This document shows, one piece after another, positions 8,278 through 16,052 of a DNA stretch of 47,532 bases; within the stretch, counting starts at the first letter, position 1, and the number at the start of each line of letters is the position of its first letter. Under the pieces are notes generated by a model that worked only from the letters and a program-made list of their open reading frames with translations, was not told the DNA's origin and did not search any database. The position numbers and the translations under genes are program-made. The stretch is from Pseudoflavonifractor sp. 60. GTDB lineage: Bacteria; Bacillota; Clostridia; Oscillospirales; Oscillospiraceae. The stretch is from the NCBI RefSeq assembly GCF_009911645.1, contig NZ_QWKI01000044.1:1-47532 (forward strand), given 5' to 3'.

Positions 8278-8963
8278 TCCCCAGCGGCAGAGCGCCGCAT
8301 GAGAATGCCAATAAACAGTTCCTCCAGCCTGGACAGCTCCTGGCCCGGATTCAACACATACCCAACGCACATGGTCTCCTCCTCTGCCAGGGGAACGGAG
8401 ACAAGGGAATCATCAAGCAGGGACTGGGGAAAACCATCTGTGGAAAGGGCGTAGCCGCCCAGTCCGGACATCAGAGGGAGTAGGGCGGCCCGGTCTCCCA
8501 GCGTAATGCGCTTGTCCACCGCCCCGCAGGCAAACAGCTCCTCCACGGGGTCGGGGGACCTGCCGCCCTCCTCCCCAAAACACACCATGGGATAGGGCCG
8601 CAACGCCTGAAAGGTGACGCTCTCACAGCCGGCCAGGGGGTGCTCTCTCCACAGGAGGATCCGGGGGGCCAGGGTGAACAGCTGGTGAAACTCCAGGCCG
8701 TACTGCCGGACACACTCCCGCAGCCCACACTCGCCCCCTCGCCGGAAGCAGAGAACACCCAAATCACTCACGTAGTTCCCCACGTCCTCTACCACCTGGC
8801 GCGTCTGCGCCTCGTTTAGGAGCAGCTCACAGCGCTCCCGCCCGAAGCGCAGAACCAGTTCCGCAAAGGCGTTGGCCAAAAAGGGGCAGGGCTGAGCAGA
8901 TACGCAGAAGCGGGTCTGTTCCAAACCGTCTCCGGCGGCAGTCTCATATTTGATCCGCGGCAT
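8274..8963 (-). CDS. LysR-type effector-binding domain protein lacking a DNA-binding domain
   Basis: A 229-residue protein that matches only the substrate-binding half of LysR regulators (FLANAFAELVLRF, LGVLCFR, a PLAG segment and the DRAALLPLMSGLGGYAL strand). The N-terminal helix-turn-helix of about 60-90 residues is absent. This does not look like decay: the ATG has GGGAGGGG upstream, and a strong promoter lies 36 bp further up, leaving no room for an HTH. It may be a solute sensor, or it may modulate a full LysR such as the one at 2143 by heterodimerisation. Both roles are inference. Confidence 0.75.
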   Translation of the reverse strand: MPRIKYETAAGDGLEQTRFCVSAQPCPFLANAFAELVLRFGRERCELLLNEAQTRQVVEDVGNYVSDLGVLCFRRGGECGLRECVRQYGLEFHQLFTLAPRILLWREHPLAGCESVTFQALRPYPMVCFGEEGGRSPDPVEELFACGAVDKRITLGDRAALLPLMSGLGGYALSTDGFPQSLLDDSLVSVPLAEEETMCVGYVLNPGQELSRLEELFIGILMRRSAAGD

Positions 8964-8998
8964 CACAGTTCCCCTCCCGACCTTAGCTTCTTTCCTCT

Positions 8999-9027
8999 AT
9001 TATACCAACTTGTGGGCAGAAATTCAA
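8999..9027 (-). promoter_or_regulatory. Promoter of the HTH-less LysR-type gene
   Basis: On the minus strand: TTGAAT (9022-9027), 17-bp spacer, consensus TATAAT (8999-9004). The expected start is near 8992, about 30 nt before the ATG. Confidence 0.75.
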
Positions 9028-9102
9028 CAATCAGCCACAACGTGCCTCTTTTTTGTGCGGACCTCCCCCGGCCTCTGTATCCACCTTTCTCCTCTCCCGA
9101 TA

Positions 9103-9145
9103 TACCATAAAATTACTGGAAATTCACAGAATCTTATGGTACAAT
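9103..9145 (+). promoter_or_regulatory. Extended -10 promoter within an inverted repeat
   Basis: TGGTACAAT (TGn-TACAAT, -10 at 9140-9145) precedes the metallophosphatase gene. It overlaps the right arm of a perfect 8-bp inverted repeat TACCATAA (9103-9110) / TTATGGTA (9134-9141), a possible operator. No consensus -35 is seen. Confidence 0.45.
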
Positions 9146-9200
9146 GGTGCTGAATCTCCCATTTCACCCCGCGGGATACGGTTTCCAAGGAGGGATGTTC

Positions 9201-10298
9201 ATGGACAAGGCTATTGTAACCCGCCCGGTCTTTCCCCCGGACCGGCGAATCATTGTGGTCAGCGACATTCACGGCAACCTCCCCTTTTTCCAGGCGCTGA
9301 TGAAAAAAATCGCCCTGACCCCCCAGGACATTTTCATCCCTCTGGGGGATTTTCTGGAGAAGGGACGTGAGAGCCTGGCTCTGCTGCGCCGCCTGATGGA
9401 GCTGTCCCGGACCCATACGCTTTTCCCGATCTGCGGCAACTGCGACGCGCTGGTACTGCGCTTCTTTGAGAGTGATGAGCTGGACCGCCGCTTTTTCACC
9501 TCCTATCTTCCCCAGCACCCCGAGTCAACTCTGCGACAGATGGCCCGGGAGGGGGGCTTTGAGCAGTGGGACGATCTGCCCAAGCTGCGGCAGGACCTGC
9601 GGCGGACCTTTCCAGAGGAGTGGACCTGGCTGAAGGGGCTGCCCACGGTGATAGAGACCGACCGCCTGGTGTTTGTCCACGGCGGCGTCCCCTCTCTGGA
9701 GCACATGGAGGAGTTGGACCGGTGGGGCTGCATGAAAAACGACGACTTTCTGGGTCAGGGGCACTCCTTTGATAAGTGGGTCATTGTGGGCCACTGGCCG
9801 GTGACTCTCTACGACCCCTGCATCCCTTCCGCCGCCCCCATTTTCACCCGGGACAGGAAGATCATCTCCATTGACGGCGGCTGCGTCCTCAAGGCCGACG
9901 GCCAGCTCAACGCCCTCATCCTCCCCTCTGCGGACTCAGAAGACTTCTCCTGGACCGCCTGGGACGGACTGCCCCGGGCCCGGGCTCTGGACCCCCAGCA
10001 GGCCAGCGCCGGTTCCATCAATATCCGCTGGGGCCGGGCCTCCCTGGAGCTGCTGGAACAGGGGGAGGAGCTGTCCCTGTGCCGCCACCTGGAGACGGGG
10101 CGGGAGCTGTATATTCTCAACGATTATCTCTGCCAGGGCCCCCGGGGACTGGAGTGCGAAGACTCCACCGACTATCGCCTGGAGGTGTCTCCCGGGGAGC
10201 TTTTGACGGTGGTGAAGGAAACAAAGGCGGGTTTTTTGTGCAAAAAAGAGGGGATCACGGGCTGGTATTATGGGCGGTTATCCGCTATAATGGAATAA
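9201..10298 (+). CDS. Calcineurin-like metallophosphoesterase
   Basis: A 365-residue protein. The metallophosphatase motifs occur in order: SDIHGN (about residue 21), PLGDFLEKG, CGNCD, FVHGG and VGHWP. They give the usual dinuclear metal site. The C-terminal roughly 120 residues form a separate domain without recognised motifs. I chose ATG 9201 because AAGGAGG lies 7 nt upstream; an in-frame ATG 57 bp earlier lacks this. It belongs to the serine/threonine-phosphatase-like group with diadenosine tetraphosphatases. The substrate is uncertain. Confidence 0.88.
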   Translation: MDKAIVTRPVFPPDRRIIVVSDIHGNLPFFQALMKKIALTPQDIFIPLGDFLEKGRESLALLRRLMELSRTHTLFPICGNCDALVLRFFESDELDRRFFTSYLPQHPESTLRQMAREGGFEQWDDLPKLRQDLRRTFPEEWTWLKGLPTVIETDRLVFVHGGVPSLEHMEELDRWGCMKNDDFLGQGHSFDKWVIVGHWPVTLYDPCIPSAAPIFTRDRKIISIDGGCVLKADGQLNALILPSADSEDFSWTAWDGLPRARALDPQQASAGSINIRWGRASLELLEQGEELSLCRHLETGRELYILNDYLCQGPRGLECEDSTDYRLEVSPGELLTVVKETKAGFLCKKEGITGWYYGRLSAIME

Positions 10299-10325
10299 AA
10301 AAGTACTGTTAAAGGATTTGAAGCT

Positions 10326-11234
10326 ATGTTGGATTTCCACCCCCTCCGGCTGGAGGACCTTCCCCGCCTGCGCCCCTTCTTCGGCTACAGCCGCAGCCGC
10401 ATCTGCGACACGACTCCCGGCACCGTCTTTATCTGGCGGGATATGTACAAAACCGAGTGGGCCATCTACAGCGGTTCCCTCTATTTCAAGGTGAATTATC
10501 CCGGCCTGGGTCCCACCTTTACCCTCCCCCTGGGGGGCGGCAGGCCGGAGCACTTCCGGGAGATTGCTGGCTACTGCTGCCGCCGGGATATGCCCATCTC
10601 CTTCTACCCCGTCCCCAAGGACGAGCTGGAGGAGCTCCAGGCTTTCTTCCCCGCCAGCACCGCCGTGGGGGAGCGGGACAATTTCGACTACCTCTACCGG
10701 GCGGAGGATTTGAAGTACTTCCGGGGCAAAAAGCTCAGCGGACAGCGCAACCATGTGAACAAGTTCCTGAAAACCTACGGCAGCTGGACCTTCCGCCCCA
10801 TGACCCAGGAGGATATCCCCGGGGTGAAAACCTTTCTGGACAGCTACGCCCAACGCTGGAGCAAGGGGGCGGCCACCTTTCACGAGGACATCACCAAGAC
10901 CCACGAGATTTTGGACAACTTTTCTGCCTACGACCTGCTGGGGGGCGTGCTGATGGTGGAGGACCGGATCGTGGGCTTCTCCCTGGGGGAGGTCATCGGC
11001 GATACCCTGTTTACCCACATTGAAAAGGCCGACCGGGACTATGAGGGCTGCTATCAGATGCTGGTGGCCCAGTTCGCCCAGCAGTTTGCCGGGGAGGGGA
11101 TCTCCTTTATCAACCGGGAGGACGATACCGGGGATATGGGCCTGCGCACCAGTAAGCTGTCTTACCACCCCATCTCCCTGCTGGAGAAGTACACCGTCAC
11201 CGTGGATGAGCCCTGTAACTTCTGCGAGCTATAA
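10326..11234 (+). CDS. DUF2156 (phosphatidylglycerol lysyltransferase C-terminal-like) protein
   Basis: A 302-residue soluble protein with the DUF2156 pattern: two GNAT-like halves, the GQRNHVNKFLKTYG segment (about residues 140-153) and a C-terminal FINREDDTGDMGLR signature. The family shares its fold with the aminoacyl-transferase domain of MprF but has no membrane part here. Function is unknown. It lies 27 bp after the metallophosphatase. TATAAT within the end of that gene could give a separate start, but its -35 is poor. Confidence 0.82.
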   Translation: MLDFHPLRLEDLPRLRPFFGYSRSRICDTTPGTVFIWRDMYKTEWAIYSGSLYFKVNYPGLGPTFTLPLGGGRPEHFREIAGYCCRRDMPISFYPVPKDELEELQAFFPASTAVGERDNFDYLYRAEDLKYFRGKKLSGQRNHVNKFLKTYGSWTFRPMTQEDIPGVKTFLDSYAQRWSKGAATFHEDITKTHEILDNFSAYDLLGGVLMVEDRIVGFSLGEVIGDTLFTHIEKADRDYEGCYQMLVAQFAQQFAGEGISFINREDDTGDMGLRTSKLSYHPISLLEKYTVTVDEPCNFCEL

Positions 11235-11242
11235 GCATTTAC

Positions 11243-11277
11243 ACACGCGGCTTCCGGCTGGGGCCGCGTGTTTTTTG
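11243..11277 (+). terminator. Intrinsic terminator after the DUF2156 gene
   Basis: Perfect 9-bp stem ACACGCGGC / GCCGCGTGT (11243-11271) followed by six T. Confidence 0.85.
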
Positions 11278-11290
11278 CGCTGGAGACGGC

Positions 11291-11330
11291 AAAACGGAGG
11301 CGCCCCCATGGGACGCCCCCGTCATAGAAT
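11291..11330 (-). terminator. Probable terminator of the SpoVB-like gene
   Basis: On the minus strand, a GC-rich hairpin (GGCG-T-CCC pairing with GGG-G-CGCC) is followed by TCCGTTTTG. It sits just beyond the stop codon at 11347. The stem is imperfect. Confidence 0.5.
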
Positions 11331-11346
11331 TTATCCCCAAGCAAAC

Positions 11347-12876
11347 CTACCAGTCCAGCCGCAGCACATCCCGAGCCCGGACCCCCTGGGCCTGAAGCGC
11401 AGCCAGGTAGAGAATCAGGGCGAAGGCCAGGGTAGCCCCTCCAGCGGAGAGCTGGGACAGGCCGGCATCCTTCAAGACCCGGAACAGCAGATTGCTCACC
11501 AGCCCCGCCAGGGCGGCAGCCAGTCCGGGGGCGGCCAACCACTGGAAGGGCTGTACCTCCATGTCGGTGGCCCGCACCACCTGCCGCAGGCACAGGACCA
11601 GCTCCAGGGCGGCAGAGGCCACCGCTCCGGCCACATAGCCGCCCATCCCCACGCCGGGCAGGGGGACCAGCGCCAGGGTAAAGCCCAGCTGCACTCCACC
11701 ACCCAGCAGGGAGATGACCGCCACCGCCCGCTGCCGCCCCAGTCCGTTGAGGGAGGAGGCCAGCACCGAGGTGCCGCAGTTCATGGCCACGGCGCAGGCC
11801 AGGGGGACCAGGTACTCCCCAACCCCCTCCTGGTGAAACATGGCTCTGCCCAGGTCGGAGCCCACTACCACCATCATGGCCATACAGGGCAGAGTAAGGA
11901 GGGCCACCGCCGAAACGGCCTGGGAGATCAGCCGCCGGGCCTCCCCGGGCCGGTCCAGGGCGCAGGCCCGGGACAGCCGGGGCACCAGCACCAGGTTCAG
12001 CGCCCCCAGAAAGACAATGGGCAGGGACAGCATGGGCATGGTCATGCCGCATACAACCCCGAATTGGGATACGGCGGCGGACCGCTCCACGCCCCCCTCC
12101 ACCAGCTTCTGGGGGATGAGGGCGGAGTTGGCCGCGCTGAGCAGATTGCCCAGCAGGGCGTTGAGCCCCACGGGCAGGGCGATGGAGAAGATCCGGCGGC
12201 GGCGCACTCGGGACTCCTCCCCCCTCCCTGTGAGAGGGCCCCGGCGGCGGTGGTAGAGGACCACCAGGGTACAGGAGGAAAACACCTCACACAGGACCAT
12301 CCCCGTCACAATCAGCCCCACGACCCGCTCCGGATACTGGGGCAGGAAGAGGAGCAGCAGGGTTATCACCGCAAATGTCCGGACAAACTGTTCCAGCAGC
12401 TCCACAATGGCGGGGGGTCGGACCACGCCCGAGCCGTAGAAGAAATGCTTGTGAAAATTCTCAACCCCGGTGAGGGCTACACAGGGGATGAGCAAAATCA
12501 GCCCCAGCTGGGTCCTGGCGTCCCCCAGAAGATAGACCGAGATGGCGTCGGAGCCCAGGATCACCGCTGTCCCCACCGGCAGGAGGAGGAGAAAGAAGAA
12601 TTTCAGGCAGGCGGAGATGGTCTGGTCCGCCCCTCTGCGGTTGCCCAAAGCCAGGTGCTGAGAGGTGAGATTGGACACCGCTGAGGTCAGCCCTACGGCG
12701 GTGAGAGACAAAATCACCGAATACACCGGCATCACCAGCTGGTACAGCCCCATCACCTCTGCCCCCACCAGCCGGGAGAGCACAACCCGGTAGCAGAAGC
12801 CAAGGGCCTGGGAAATGGCACTCAGCGCCGTAAGGAACAGCGCCCCCTTCCCGGCAGACAGCATTTTTTCAGACAA
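11347..12876 (-). CDS. SpoVB/MurJ-like polysaccharide flippase (MOP superfamily)
   Basis: An integral membrane protein of about 509 residues with 12-14 predicted helices. The start matches SpoVB-type flippases (KGALFLTALSAISQALGF, then YRVVLSRLVGAEVMGLYQL). This family flips lipid-linked precursors; SpoVB acts in spore cortex formation. A TTG start at 12876 fits the GGAGGGGGTG signal best; an ATG at 12864 is the alternative. Whether it is SpoVB itself or a paralogue cannot be settled from the sequence. Confidence 0.85.
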   Translation of the reverse strand: MSEKMLSAGKGALFLTALSAISQALGFCYRVVLSRLVGAEVMGLYQLVMPVYSVILSLTAVGLTSAVSNLTSQHLALGNRRGADQTISACLKFFFLLLLPVGTAVILGSDAISVYLLGDARTQLGLILLIPCVALTGVENFHKHFFYGSGVVRPPAIVELLEQFVRTFAVITLLLLFLPQYPERVVGLIVTGMVLCEVFSSCTLVVLYHRRRGPLTGRGEESRVRRRRIFSIALPVGLNALLGNLLSAANSALIPQKLVEGGVERSAAVSQFGVVCGMTMPMLSLPIVFLGALNLVLVPRLSRACALDRPGEARRLISQAVSAVALLTLPCMAMMVVVGSDLGRAMFHQEGVGEYLVPLACAVAMNCGTSVLASSLNGLGRQRAVAVISLLGGGVQLGFTLALVPLPGVGMGGYVAGAVASAALELVLCLRQVVRATDMEVQPFQWLAAPGLAAALAGLVSNLLFRVLKDAGLSQLSAGGATLAFALILYLAALQAQGVRARDVLRLDW

Positions 12877-12964
12877 ACACAGCACCCCCTCCTGACAATC
12901 TATTCGGAGGGGGGACGGTTTATCCCAGACGGCCGCCGCTTCGGACACGGAACAAATCAGGGGA

Positions 12965-12993
12965 TTGACAAACAGCCGCTTTTCAGCTATACT
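12965..12993 (+). promoter_or_regulatory. Antitoxin RNA promoter, copy 1
   Basis: Consensus TTGACA (12965-12970), 17-bp spacer, TATACT (12988-12993). Confidence 0.85.
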
Positions 12994-12999
12994 AAACAA

Positions 13000-13097
13000 T
13001 AGAAAGGGCGCTGCTGGTAAGCGGTTGGCCCTCAAGAATTTAGTTACTCAAAAAGAGTAACCGCCTGGGTTGGAGCCGAGGGCGGTTACTTCTTTTT
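13000..13097 (+). ncRNA. Antisense antitoxin RNA, copy 1
   Basis: The predicted transcript is about 98 nt. It starts downstream of a consensus promoter and ends at a hairpin GTAACCGCC (13057-13065) / GGCGGTTAC (13081-13089) followed by TTCTTTTT. Its 3' part is complementary to the end of the toxin mRNA, overlapping the last 12 bases of the coding region. The layout is that of TxpA/RatA- and Fst-type loci. The exact 5' end is estimated. Confidence 0.75.
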
Positions 13098-13163
13098 ATT
13101 GGCCGCAATAAAGAGGCCGATGATAACAAGTGAGTACTGGAACAGCTCACTATATGTGACCAT
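13086..13163 (-). CDS. Holin-like type I toxin peptide, copy 1 (25 aa)
   Basis: A tiny hydrophobic peptide: polar start MVTYSELFQYS, one short transmembrane stretch LVIIGLFIAA, and a Lys-rich tail NKKK. This is the pattern of the putative holin-like toxins common in clostridia. AAAGGGGGG lies upstream of the ATG. The promoter is TTGCGT (13297-13302), 17 bp, TAAACT (13274-13279) on the minus strand, giving a leader of about 100 nt. Nine bases (three codons, Gly-Ile-Ile) are missing from the membrane segment relative to copy 2, so it may be too short to span the membrane. Confidence 0.8.
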   Translation of the reverse strand: MVTYSELFQYSLVIIGLFIAANKKK

Positions 13164-13351
13164 TGGGCAGCCCCCCTTTCGTAAGATTAGGGAGCAAGAA
13201 GCTGCCCCCCGTGCAAGAGGGCCAACCGCCTGCCGTTACAAGCAGCGCTGAAAGATCATTCTTTCCTGCCAACAGTTTACCACAATTTTTGACAGGACGC
13301 AACGGTCAAATCATTGCCCTTGGCTATAGCGTGTCCAAGCCAAAGAAATGA

Positions 13352-13380
13352 TTGACAACCAGACATTTTTCGGCTATACT
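13352..13380 (+). promoter_or_regulatory. Antitoxin RNA promoter, copy 2
   Basis: TTGACA (13352-13357), 17-bp spacer, TATACT (13375-13380). Confidence 0.85.
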
Positions 13381-13386
13381 GAATTA

Positions 13387-13485
13387 TAGAAAGGGCGCTG
13401 CTGGTAAGCGGTTGGCCCTCAAGAATTTAGTTACTCAAAAAGAAGTAACCGCCTGGGTTGGAGCCGAGGGCGGTTACTTCTTTTT
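13387..13485 (+). ncRNA. Antisense antitoxin RNA, copy 2
   Basis: About 99 nt, ending at a perfect 12-bp hairpin GAAGTAACCGCC (13442-13453) / GGCGGTTACTTC (13469-13480) plus TTTTT. It overlaps the 3' end of the toxin mRNA on the opposite strand. The hairpin can also terminate the toxin mRNA. Confidence 0.75.
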
Positions 13486-13560
13486 ATTGGCCGCAATAAA
13501 GAGGCCGATGATGCCGATGATAACAAGTGAGTACTGGAACAGCTCACTATATGTGACCAT
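13474..13560 (-). CDS. Holin-like type I toxin peptide, copy 2 (28 aa)
   Basis: Same peptide as copy 1 but with the full membrane stretch LVIIGIIGLFIAA between MVTYSELFQYS and NKKK. AAAGGGGGG lies upstream. A leader hairpin GGGCAGC/GCTGCCC brackets this ribosome binding site, which may limit translation. Promoter on the minus strand: TTGCGT (13694-13699), 17 bp, TAAACT (13671-13676). Expected action is membrane depolarisation when the short-lived antisense RNA is lost. Confidence 0.82.
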   Translation of the reverse strand: MVTYSELFQYSLVIIGIIGLFIAANKKK

Positions 13561-13731
13561 TGGGCAGCCCCCCTTTCGTAAGATCAGGGAGCAAGAAGCT
13601 GCCCCCTGTGCAAGAGGGCCAACCGCCTGCCGTTACAAGCAGCGCTGAAAGATTACTTTTTCCTGCCAACAGTTTACCACAATGTTTGACAGGACGCAAC
13701 GGTCAGATTCCAGTTCTCCGTCAACTCCCCC

Positions 13732-13760
13732 TTGCCCTTTCCGGAAATATCCGCTATAAT
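13732..13760 (+). promoter_or_regulatory. Promoter of the crotonase gene
   Basis: TTGCCC (13732-13737), 17-bp spacer, consensus TATAAT (13755-13760), about 37 bp before the ATG. Confidence 0.75.
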
Positions 13761-13796
13761 GGAGCTGTCATTCAAAAAACAAGGAGGAATCTTCCT

Positions 13797-14573
13797 ATGG
13801 CTTTTGTAACACTGGAGAAGAAGGGCGCGGTGGGCATTATCACCATGAACCGGCCCGAGGCGCTGAACGCATTGGACAAGCAGGTGCTGGAGGACCTGAA
13901 CGCTGTGCTGGACCAGGTGGAGGCCGACGCTGAGATCCTGGTGGCGGTGGTCACCGGGGCGGGCCGGTCCTTTGTGGCGGGGGCGGATATTGGCCAGATG
14001 TCCGGCTTCACCGCCGTGGAGGGCAAGGCTTTCGGCGTCTATGGCAATGGGGTCTTCCTGAAGCTGGAGAACCTGACCAAGCCCACCATCGCCGCCGTCA
14101 ACGGTTTTGCTCTGGGCGGCGGGTGCGAGCTGTCCATGGCCTGCGATATCCGCGTCGCCAGCGAGAAGGCCAAGTTTGGCCAGCCCGAGGTGGGTCTGGG
14201 CATCACCCCCGGCTTTGGCGGCACCCAGCGGCTGGCCCGCATTGTGGGGGTATCCAACGCCATGGAGCTGATCCTCACCGCCAAGACCATCAAGGCGGAG
14301 GAGGCGGAGCGCATCGGTCTGGTCAGCCACGTCTACCCCGCCGAGGAGCTGATGGACAAGGCGCTGGAGCTGGCCAACGCCATTGCCGCCAATGCCCAGG
14401 TAGCGGTGCGCCAGTCCAAGGCGGCCATCCGCCGGGGGATGCAGACCGACATGGCCACCGGAGCCGCGTTTGAGGCAGAGGCCTTTGGGCTGTGCTTCTC
14501 CACTGAAGATCAAAAGGACGCCATGCGGGCCTTTGTGAACAAGGAGAAGCTCACCGGCTTTAAGAACCGCTGA
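13797..14573 (+). CDS. Enoyl-CoA hydratase / crotonase
   Basis: A 258-residue protein of typical crotonase length. The oxyanion-hole and catalytic segments are GRSFVAGADIGQM, then GGGCELSMACD (E111) and FGQPEVGLGITPG (E131). Both catalytic Glu residues of true hydratases are present. It most likely hydrates crotonyl-CoA in butyrate synthesis (Crt), but here it is monocistronic and away from bcd/thl genes, so a fatty-acid or other acyl-CoA role is possible. AAGGAGG precedes the ATG, and a terminator follows at 14583. Confidence 0.9.
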   Translation: MAFVTLEKKGAVGIITMNRPEALNALDKQVLEDLNAVLDQVEADAEILVAVVTGAGRSFVAGADIGQMSGFTAVEGKAFGVYGNGVFLKLENLTKPTIAAVNGFALGGGCELSMACDIRVASEKAKFGQPEVGLGITPGFGGTQRLARIVGVSNAMELILTAKTIKAEEAERIGLVSHVYPAEELMDKALELANAIAANAQVAVRQSKAAIRRGMQTDMATGAAFEAEAFGLCFSTEDQKDAMRAFVNKEKLTGFKNR

Positions 14574-14582
14574 TAACCGCAG

Positions 14583-14610
14583 CCGCCGGTGGGCCTCCGC
14601 CGGCGGTTTT
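14583..14610 (+). terminator. Terminator after the crotonase
   Basis: 7-bp GC stem CCGCCGG / CCGGCGG (14583-14606) followed by TTTTC. Confidence 0.75.
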
Positions 14611-14629
14611 CATTTGAGGAGGAAGCAAT

Positions 14630-15913
14630 ATGGCAGATCAAACCCACAAGGGTCTGCGAAATCAGACCATCTACTCCGTATTTGTCCGCAATCACACCCC
14701 CGAGGGCACCTTCCAGGGGGTCCGTCGGGACCTGCCCCGCATCCGGGACCTGGGGGCGGACATCGTCTGGCTGATGCCCATCCACCCCATCGGGGAAAGG
14801 GCCCGGAAGGGAACGCTGGGCAGTCCCTACGCCATCCGGGACTACCGGGCAGTGAATCCGGAATTTGGGACGCTGGAGGACTTTCAGCAGCTGGTGGAGG
14901 ATATCCACGCCCTGGGGATGAAGTGCATCATCGATGTGGTGTACAACCACACCTCCCCCGACTCGGTACTGGCGGGAGAGCACCCGGAGTGGTTCTATCA
15001 CAAAGCAGACGGCTCCTTCGGCAACCGGGTTGGGGACTGGTCGGACATCATCGACCTGGACTACGGCCAGCGGGCGCTGTGGGACTATCAGATTGAGACG
15101 CTGAAGTACTGGGCCTCCATGGTGGACGGCTTCCGGTGCGATGTGGCTCCACTGGTCCCCCTGGACTTCTGGAAAACGGCTCGCCGCCAGGTGGAAGAGG
15201 TCCGCCCGGGCTGTATCTGGCTGGCGGAGACGGTAGAACCCTCCTTCATCACCTTCCTGCGCCGCGCCGGATACGACTGTCTGTCCGATTCCCAGGCTTA
15301 CGAGGCCTTCGATATCTGCTATGACTACGATATCTACCACACCTTCCGGGACTGCCTGGAGGGGAAGCTCCCCCTGGAGCAGTACGCCCAGGCTCTGAAC
15401 CGTCAGGAAACCACCTACCCAGGCAACTATGTCAAGCTGCGCTGTCTGGAAAACCACGACCAGCTTCGGGCCGCCTTTCTCCTCCCCGACCAGGGGGCGC
15501 TGCTCAACTGGACCGCCTTCCTCTTCTTCCTGAAGGGGACCGCCCTCATCTACGGCGGCCAGGAGGCGGGGTGTACCCATCTGCCCAGCCTCTTCGACAG
15601 GGACCCGGTGGACTGGTCGGGCCCCGACCGCTCAGAGCTGTTCCGGCGTCTGTGTGCCTTTAAGAAAAATCCTCTGCTCACCGACAGCGTTTTTCAGGTC
15701 CGGGCTCTGCCCCACGGCGTGCTCTATGGGACCCACTTCAGCGGCCAGCGCCGTCTGGTGGGCGTGTTCAGCACCCGGGGGACCCAGGAGCTGGTGAGCG
15801 TGGATGTGCCGGACGGCATTTACACGGATCTGTTCAGCGGCGGCAATGTGGAGGTCAAGCATGGAAAGCTGAGCTGTCAGGGCCGGCCTGTGGCGGTGGA
15901 GACGGCGGAATAA
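14630..15913 (+). CDS. GH13 alpha-amylase-family glucosidase
   Basis: A 427-residue cytoplasmic enzyme with no signal peptide. All four GH13 regions are present: DVVYNHTS (about 102-109), GFRCDVAPL with nucleophile D171, WLAETVE with acid/base E200, and CLENHDQ with D277. It is shorter than most amylases, with a compact barrel and a small C-terminal beta domain. Likely activity is hydrolysis or transfer on short alpha-glucans inside the cell; exact specificity is open. GAGGAGG precedes the ATG, and it is flanked by terminators, so it is a single-gene unit. Confidence 0.9.
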   Translation: MADQTHKGLRNQTIYSVFVRNHTPEGTFQGVRRDLPRIRDLGADIVWLMPIHPIGERARKGTLGSPYAIRDYRAVNPEFGTLEDFQQLVEDIHALGMKCIIDVVYNHTSPDSVLAGEHPEWFYHKADGSFGNRVGDWSDIIDLDYGQRALWDYQIETLKYWASMVDGFRCDVAPLVPLDFWKTARRQVEEVRPGCIWLAETVEPSFITFLRRAGYDCLSDSQAYEAFDICYDYDIYHTFRDCLEGKLPLEQYAQALNRQETTYPGNYVKLRCLENHDQLRAAFLLPDQGALLNWTAFLFFLKGTALIYGGQEAGCTHLPSLFDRDPVDWSGPDRSELFRRLCAFKKNPLLTDSVFQVRALPHGVLYGTHFSGQRRLVGVFSTRGTQELVSVDVPDGIYTDLFSGGNVEVKHGKLSCQGRPVAVETAE

Positions 15914-15922
15914 CAAGCTCCC

Positions 15923-15956
15923 AAGCAGCGGTGAAAAGGGCCGCTGCTTTTGTTTT
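15923..15956 (+). terminator. Terminator after the GH13 gene
   Basis: Perfect 9-bp stem AAGCAGCGG / CCGCTGCTT (15923-15949) followed by TTGTTTT. Confidence 0.85.
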
Positions 15957-16002
15957 GGTGGGGAATCGGGAGGAATTGCGGTAAAATCTGTACAAACTGC
16001 CA

Positions 16003-16031
16003 TTGACATAAAAATTGAGTTCCTCTATAAT
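16003..16031 (+). promoter_or_regulatory. Consensus promoter of the MATE exporter
   Basis: Full consensus TTGACA (16003-16008), 17-bp spacer, TATAAT (16026-16031). It is the strongest promoter in the window. Confidence 0.9.
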
Positions 16032-16052
16032 AGGTTTCTAATAGAAAAAGAG

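Larger units (their letters stand above)
12964..13308. repeat. Tandem type I toxin-antitoxin unit, copy 1
   Basis: About 345 bp, nearly identical to 13351-13705 and separated from it by 42 bp of unrelated sequence. Each copy contains a plus-strand promoter and antisense RNA, a shared terminator hairpin, and a minus-strand toxin gene with its promoter. Copy 1 differs by a 9-bp deletion inside the toxin gene and a 1-bp deletion in the terminator arm. Confidence 0.9.
13351..13705. repeat. Tandem type I toxin-antitoxin unit, copy 2
   Basis: About 355 bp and the apparently intact copy of the pair. In each unit the 5' part of the antisense RNA and the 5' part of the toxin mRNA contain the same sequence. 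In copy 1 this is GCGCTGCT and GCGGTTGGCCCTC at 13008-13033, with its inverse at 13217-13248. Each unit is therefore bounded by an imperfect inverted repeat. Confidence 0.9.

Noticed and set aside
8967..9200. Frameshifted HTH upstream of the LysR effector-domain gene
   Set aside because: None of the frames read from 9200 to 8967 on the minus strand shows a LysR HTH signature, and a promoter occupies the space.
11020..12684. 554-codon plus-strand frame opposite the SpoVB-like flippase
   Set aside because: Gln/Gly/His-rich shadow frame; the minus strand encodes a clear multi-helix membrane protein.
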